Shown one piece after another: positions 5,543 to 9,374 of a stretch of 9,374 nt of DNA. The stretch is from DATKEG01 sp035544515 (GTDB lineage: Bacteria > Acidobacteriota > Vicinamibacteria > Fen-336), in the NCBI GenBank assembly GCA_035544515.1, contig DATKEG010000071.1:1-9374 (forward strand), written 5' to 3'. The notes beneath the pieces are model-generated. The model ran no database searches. It was not told where the DNA came from and saw only the letters and a program-made list of their open reading frames with translations. Each line of letters starts with the position of its first letter. The first letter of the stretch is position 1. The translations under genes and the position numbers were made by a program.

Positions 5543-6295
5543 ATGTTGAACATCGACGTCGTCACCATCTTCCCGCGCATGGTCGAGGGGCCGCTCCAGG
5601 GTGGCATCGTCGAGCGCGCGGTGGGGGCCTCCCTCGTGCGCATCGGCGTGCACGACCTGCGCGCGTACACGGAGGACCGCCACCGGACGGTGGACGACGC
5701 CTCGTTCGGCGGCGGTCCGGGAATGGTGATGAAGGCGGAGCCGTTCTTCCGGGCGGTCGAGGCGGTCATGCCCGAGGGAGCGGGCCCGGGCCGCGCCGTG
5801 GTGCTGCTCTCGCCGCGGGGCCGGCGCTTCGACCAGCCGACGGCCGAGCGATACGCCGGGCTCGATCGTCTGGTCCTGCTCTGCGGCCGCTACGAGGGCG
5901 TCGACGAGCGCGTGCGCGAGGGGCTGGCCGGCGAAGAGGTGAGCCTCGGCGATTTCGTGCTCACGGGAGGCGAGGTCGCGGCCCTGGCCGTGGTCGAGGC
6001 CGCCGTGCGCCTTCTTCCCGGCGCGCTGGGCCACGAGGAGTCGGCCCGGCGCGACTCGTTCGCGGACGGGCTGCTCGACTTTCCGCACTACACGCGGCCG
6101 GCGGTGGTGCGCGGGATGACGGTGCCGGACGTGCTCCTCTCGGGCGACCACGGCAAGGTGCGCCGCTGGCGGCGCAAGGAGGCCCTGCGCGCCACGCGCG
6201 AGCGGCGGAGCGACCTCCTGGGGACGGCGCCGCTCACGCCCGAGGACGAGGCGCTCCTGCGCGAGATCGAAGACGAGGAATGGGCGAAGGTGTGA
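5543..6295 (+). CDS. trmD: tRNA (guanine-N1)-methyltransferase TrmD
   Basis: TrmD methylates N1 of G37 in tRNAs that have G36, using S-adenosylmethionine, and so prevents +1 frameshifting; it is usually essential. The protein has 250 residues. The SPOUT trefoil-knot domain covers about 1-165 with FGGGPGMVMK (55-64), LLCGRYEGVDERV (112-124) and SLGDFVLTGGEVAALAVVEA (134-153). R156 and D171 (in RRDSF) match E. coli R154 and D169, the catalytic pair, with the same 15-residue spacing. The C-terminal tRNA-binding part has LLDFPHYTRP (177-186) and VPDVLLSGDHGKVRRWRRKE (194-213). The ATG follows the rimM stop by 3 bases, and rplS follows after 9 bases. All key residues are present. Confidence 0.97.
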   Translation: MLNIDVVTIFPRMVEGPLQGGIVERAVGASLVRIGVHDLRAYTEDRHRTVDDASFGGGPGMVMKAEPFFRAVEAVMPEGAGPGRAVVLLSPRGRRFDQPTAERYAGLDRLVLLCGRYEGVDERVREGLAGEEVSLGDFVLTGGEVAALAVVEAAVRLLPGALGHEESARRDSFADGLLDFPHYTRPAVVRGMTVPDVLLSGDHGKVRRWRRKEALRATRERRSDLLGTAPLTPEDEALLREIEDEEWAKV

Positions 6296-6304
6296 GGGGA
6301 AATC

Positions 6305-6697
6305 ATGAACGCGATCGATACCGTGGAAGCGGGGGACCTCAAGCAGGGGCTGCCCCGCCTCAACCCTGGCGACACCGTGCGCGTGCACGTGCGGATCAAG
6401 GAGACCTCCGTGAAGGAGGAGATCAAGGGCAAGCCCAAGGAGACCGAGCGCGAGCGCGTGCAGGTCTTCGAGGGCATCGTCATCGGCCTGCGCGGCAGCG
6501 GCGCCCGCGCCACCATGACCGTGCGCAAGGTCTCGTTCGGCCACGGCGTGGAGCGCATCTTCCCCCTGCACGCCAAGACCATCGAGCGCATCGAGGTGGT
6601 CAAGCATGCGGCGGTGCGCCGCGCGAAGCTGTATTACCTCCGCGACCGCAAGGGGAAGGCCGGACGCATGAAGGAGAAGCGAGCGGTTACGGTCTAA
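6305..6697 (+). CDS. rplS: 50S ribosomal protein L19 with charged insertion
   Basis: L19 lies at the interface of the 50S and 30S subunits. This copy has 130 residues, longer than the 115 of E. coli. Family signatures are LNPGDTVRVHV (19-29), RVQVFEGIVIGLRGSGARAT (51-70), TVRKVSFGHGVERIFPLH (72-89) and the C-terminal VRRAKLYYLRDRKGKAGRMKE (104-124). Between the strand VHVRI and RVQVFEG there is a Lys/Glu-rich stretch (about 33-48) where E. coli L19 has a short turn, so about 14 residues are inserted. The ATG is preceded by a strong ribosome binding site, GAGGGGA at 6294-6300, which overlaps the trmD stop. rnhB follows after 64 bases, the largest gap within this operon. Confidence 0.97.
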   Translation: MNAIDTVEAGDLKQGLPRLNPGDTVRVHVRIKETSVKEEIKGKPKETERERVQVFEGIVIGLRGSGARATMTVRKVSFGHGVERIFPLHAKTIERIEVVKHAAVRRAKLYYLRDRKGKAGRMKEKRAVTV

Positions 6698-6761
6698 TCT
6701 AGGCGGCGGCTCCGCCGTGCCGGCGGGCCGCCTTGGGGCGAGGCTGCGGGGGCAGAAGCTC

Positions 6762-7430
6762 ATGGGTCCGGACAGGCGCGGTCGAGGGCGTCGTCCCCTG
6801 GTCTATCGGGGGGCGGAACTGCGCTGCGGCTGGCGCTTCGAAGAGGAAGCGCGGGCTCTGGGCTACGTCAAGGTGGCCGGCGCGGATGAGGTGGGGCGGG
6901 GCGCGCTCTGCGGTCCCGTGGTGGCGGGAGCGGTGATCCTGGGTGAAGAGTTCGACGCCGACGGCATCGACGATTCCAAGCGCCTCACCGCCCCCCAGCG
7001 CGAGGCCCTGGCCGCGCGCATCCGCGCGCGGGCTCGCGCCTTCGCGCTCGGCTGGGTCGAGCCGCGGGACATCGACCGGCTCAACATCCTGCGCGCGACC
7101 TACCTCGCGCTGCAGCGCGCGGTCGAGGGGCTCCCGGACGGCCCGGACCTGCTCCTGATGGACGCCTTCACCGTGCCCGCCCTCGCCCTGCCCCAGAAGG
7201 CCGTGATCAAGGGGGACGCGCAGTCGGTCTCCATCGCCGCCGCCTCCATCCTTGCCAAGGTTGCCCGCGATGAGATGATGCGCGAGTGCGACGCGCGGTA
7301 TCCCGGTTACGGGCTGGCCCACAACATGGGGTACGCGAGCGAAGACCACCGGGACGCCATCCGCCGCCTGGGTCCGTCGGAGATCCACCGCCGATCGTTC
7401 CACGGCACGCAGCGCTGGCTGTTCTGCTAG
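6762..7430 (+). CDS. rnhB: Ribonuclease HII
   Basis: RNase HII cuts the RNA strand of RNA-DNA hybrids and starts removal of single ribonucleotides from DNA. From the ATG at 6762 it has 222 residues. The type 2 RNase H signature is GADEVGRGALCGPVVAGAV (40-58). The expected catalytic acids are D42, E43, D134 (LLMDAF) and D152 (KGD); the 18-residue spacing of the last two equals that of E. coli D108 and D126. Further marks are DDSKRLT (70-76), AASILAKVARDEMM (160-173) and YPGYGLAHNMGY (180-191). Two starts are possible: GTG at 6717 adds 15 Gly/Arg-rich residues, while ATG 6762 has a G-rich stretch (GCGGGGGCAGAAG) upstream and is preferred. The gene sits after rplS, as in many Proteobacteria. Its TAG stop is in the same frame as the following TPR gene. 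Confidence 0.94.
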   Translation: MGPDRRGRGRRPLVYRGAELRCGWRFEEEARALGYVKVAGADEVGRGALCGPVVAGAVILGEEFDADGIDDSKRLTAPQREALAARIRARARAFALGWVEPRDIDRLNILRATYLALQRAVEGLPDGPDLLLMDAFTVPALALPQKAVIKGDAQSVSIAAASILAKVARDEMMRECDARYPGYGLAHNMGYASEDHRDAIRRLGPSEIHRRSFHGTQRWLFC

Positions 7431-7448
7431 AGGAGCGCGCAGAGCACC

Positions 7449-9374
7449 TTGGCTAAGGTCAATCCCGTCAAGCTCAAGCAGGACGCCGACAAGCTGGAGA
7501 AATCCGGCAAGCTCGACCAGGCGATCGTCCTGTACCGCCAGATCGTCGAGGACAACCCGCGCGACTGGAACACGATCAACAAGATCGGCGACCTCTTCGC
7601 CAAGCTGAGCAAGCCGCGGGAGGCCGGCGCCGAATACGCCAAGGTCGCGGACTTCTACACCCGCGACGGCTTCCTCCTGAAGGCCATCGCCATCTGGAAG
7701 AAGATCAACAAGCTCGACGCGTCCGCCATGGAGCCCTACCTGCAGCTGGCGGAGCTCTACGCCAAGCAGGGCCTGATGATGGAGGCCAAGAGCCAGTACC
7801 AGATCGTCGTCGACGAGCACATCAAGCGCGGGAAGAACCGGGAGGCCGGCGACGTGCTCAAGAAGATGGCGGAGATCGATCCCGGCGATCTCAAGATCCG
7901 CAGCAAGCTCGCCGATCTCTACACCCGCGAGGGCAGCTCGGACAAGGCGGTGGAGGAGCACATCGCCATCGCCGAGGAGCTCAACAAGAAGGGGCACCTC
8001 GCCGAGGCCCTCCAGGTGCTCGAGAAGGGGCTCAAGCTCGATCCCCGGAGCGTGCGGCTGCGCGTGGAGCTGGGCCGGACGCACACGGTGCAGAAGAACT
8101 ACGAGAAGGCCGCCCAGTACCTGGAGGAGGCGGTCCGGCACGCGCCCGGCGACATGGAGGTGCTGGCGCGCCTGGGCGAGGCGTACCTCGGAGGGCGCAA
8201 GGTGGAGGAGGCGGAGGCGATCTTCAGGCGCCTCATCGACCTCAACCCCGGCGACGAGGACAACCGCATCCTCATGGGCCGGGTGTGCCTCCTGCGGGAC
8301 GACTTCGACGGCGCCTACGAGCACTTCCTGCCCGCCGTGGACCGGCTCCTCGCGCAGCGCGACGCCGAACGCGCGGCGGCGCTCCTCCAGCAGATCACGC
8401 AGCGCGACGCCACGCACGTGCCGAGCCTGGCCAAGCTCGTGGACGTGTACAAGGCGCTGCAGAAGGAGGCGCCGCTCCTGGCCGCGTGCTCGCAGCTCAC
8501 CGAGGCCTACATCAAGAAGAGCCAGCTCGCGGAGGCGGCCTCGGTGCTGGAGTTCCTCGTCTCGCGCGAGCCATTCAACCAGCAGCACAAGACCAAGCTG
8601 GAGATGGTGCGCGGCCGGCTGGGTGGTGCGGGGGCGCGCGGCGGAGGCGCGCTCGAGGATGCTCCGCCGCTCGAAATGGTGGAGGAGGAGTTCGAGCTCG
8701 ACGCCCCCGACCCCGCCGGCGCGCCGCCCCCGGCCTTTCCGGCCCGGCGCGCCGCCGCCGGCCCCGTCTCGGCCGCCCCCCCCGCCCCTCCGAAGCGGCC
8801 GTCGATCACGGCCAGCGGGCCGCTCAGCGACGAGGAGAAGGAGTTCATCGAGGAGCACCTGGCGGAAGGCAAGGTGTTCCGGAAGTACGGGCTCGTGGAC
8901 AAGGCGGTGGACCAGTTCGAGGCGGTGGTCGCGCGCTTCCCCGACAACGTCGAGGCCCGGCAGGAGCTGAAGGACCTCTTCAAGGAAAAGGGGCAGGCCG
9001 AAAAGGTCGCCGAGCAGAGCCTGGTCCTGGCCGAGATCTTCCGGCTCAAGGGCGACGAGGCGGCGGCACAGGCGCAGGATGCGGAGGCCCGCAGCGCGAT
9101 GCCCGAGGTGGCGCCGGCTGCCTCCGCCCCGCCCCCGGTCGAGGAAGAGCTCCCGCTCGAGGACGTGGCGCCGGAGATCCCGATCCACGCGGATGACATC
9201 ACGGTCGAGGTCGAGGAGGCGGGCATCGAGCCGCCGCCCACGTCCGCGGAAGCCTTCGAGTTCGAGGAGGAGGGCGGAGCATCGGCGGAGGAGCTTCCGG
9301 ACCCATTCATCGATGAGCCCTCGCCCGAGCTGCCGGCGGCAGAAATGGGCGTCAACGTCGACCAGGAGGAAGAG
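7449..9374 (+). CDS. Large TPR protein with acidic linkers, partial at 3' end
   Basis: An open frame of 642 codons begins at TTG 7449, 18 bases after rnhB, and continues past the right edge, so the C-terminus is missing. No other start fits: the frame is closed upstream by the rnhB TAG, and an AGGAG at 7431-7435 (13 bases away) is the likely ribosome binding site. Residues 1-385 are helical tetratricopeptide repeats, for example KLDQAIVLYRQIVEDNPRDW (21-40), VEEAEAIFRRLIDLNPGD (252-269) and QLAEAASVLEFLVSREPFN (359-377). A Gly/Ala/Pro-rich linker follows (about 390-455) with an acidic patch EEEFELD (412-418). A second TPR-like unit spans 460-535 (DKAVDQFEAVVARFPDN at 484-500). Then comes a long acidic, Pro-rich tail with EEELPLED and FEFEEEG patches. 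There is no signal peptide or membrane segment, so it is probably a cytosolic scaffold. The function is unknown to me. Confidence 0.9.
   Translation, partial: MAKVNPVKLKQDADKLEKSGKLDQAIVLYRQIVEDNPRDWNTINKIGDLFAKLSKPREAGAEYAKVADFYTRDGFLLKAIAIWKKINKLDASAMEPYLQLAELYAKQGLMMEAKSQYQIVVDEHIKRGKNREAGDVLKKMAEIDPGDLKIRSKLADLYTREGSSDKAVEEHIAIAEELNKKGHLAEALQVLEKGLKLDPRSVRLRVELGRTHTVQKNYEKAAQYLEEAVRHAPGDMEVLARLGEAYLGGRKVEEAEAIFRRLIDLNPGDEDNRILMGRVCLLRDDFDGAYEHFLPAVDRLLAQRDAERAAALLQQITQRDATHVPSLAKLVDVYKALQKEAPLLAACSQLTEAYIKKSQLAEAASVLEFLVSREPFNQQHKTKLEMVRGRLGGAGARGGGALEDAPPLEMVEEEFELDAPDPAGAPPPAFPARRAAAGPVSAAPPAPPKRPSITASGPLSDEEKEFIEEHLAEGKVFRKYGLVDKAVDQFEAVVARFPDNVEARQELKDLFKEKGQAEKVAEQSLVLAEIFRLKGDEAAAQAQDAEARSAMPEVAPAASAPPPVEEELPLEDVAPEIPIHADDITVEVEEAGIEPPPTSAEAFEFEEEGGASAEELPDPFIDEPSPELPAAEMGVNVDQEEE

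Noticed and set aside
6702..6716. Hairpin GGCGG / CCGCC after rplS
   Set aside because: It is a five-pair stem with no T-tract, in DNA where GC-rich stems arise by chance. The operon appears to continue into rnhB.
4469..6763. Minus-strand open frame of 764 codons opposite rpsP to rplS
   Set aside because: It is the shadow of five well-recognised + strand genes and has no motif of its own.
6699..9188. Very long open frame on the minus strand (829 codons) opposite rnhB and the TPR gene
   Set aside because: Its translation is rich in Leu, Arg, His, Val and Gly with no family motif, while the + strand encodes clear RNase HII and TPR domains. Long antisense frames are expected in DNA with strong GC bias at third codon positions.

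Overview
The window is a stretch of high-GC bacterial chromosome with almost all genes on the + strand. The core gene order ffh-rpsP-khpA-rimM-trmD-rplS-rnhB is widespread in bacteria. The high GC content, the bifunctional RibBA, and a TPR protein directly after rnhB would fit an uncultured soil or sediment lineage, such as a Rokubacteria/Methylomirabilota-like or deltaproteobacterial-type organism. That taxonomic guess is inference; nothing in the window fixes the taxon.

Region 1 (1-640) looks like accessory DNA. Hand counts of single 60-base lines give about 52-60% GC here, against about 77% in a sampled line of ribE. It holds a perfect TATAAT box at the left edge and two small overlapping genes, DUF4160 and DUF2442, a pair often found together and suspected to be toxin-antitoxin-like. 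It also holds a short open stretch carrying one Rhs-type YD-repeat motif with no gene of its own.

Region 2 (683-2984) is a riboflavin block. ribE (riboflavin synthase) is followed by ribBA (DHBP synthase/GTP cyclohydrolase II). One base after ribBA comes a single-domain cyclic-nucleotide-binding-fold protein that lacks a DNA-binding domain and the usual phosphate-binding Arg. ribD and ribH, frequent partners of these genes, are not in the window. RibBA carries Gln where the usual metal-ligand His of DHBP synthase sits.

Region 3 (3015-9374) starts with a strong sigma70-type promoter (TTGACT-17-TAACAT). It continues as one tight operon: ffh (signal recognition particle), rpsP (S16), khpA (KH RNA-binding protein), rimM (30S maturation), trmD (tRNA m1G37 methyltransferase), rplS (L19), rnhB (RNase HII), and a large TPR protein that begins at a TTG codon and runs off the right edge. 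Together the operon covers ribosome assembly, tRNA modification, membrane targeting of nascent proteins and removal of ribonucleotides from DNA. The TPR protein is the least understood member.

I found no CRISPR array, tRNA, rRNA, insertion sequence or convincing intrinsic terminator. I also see no clearly new multi-gene system. The best leads are the accessory left edge, the CNB protein coupled to ribBA, and the TPR protein at the right edge.
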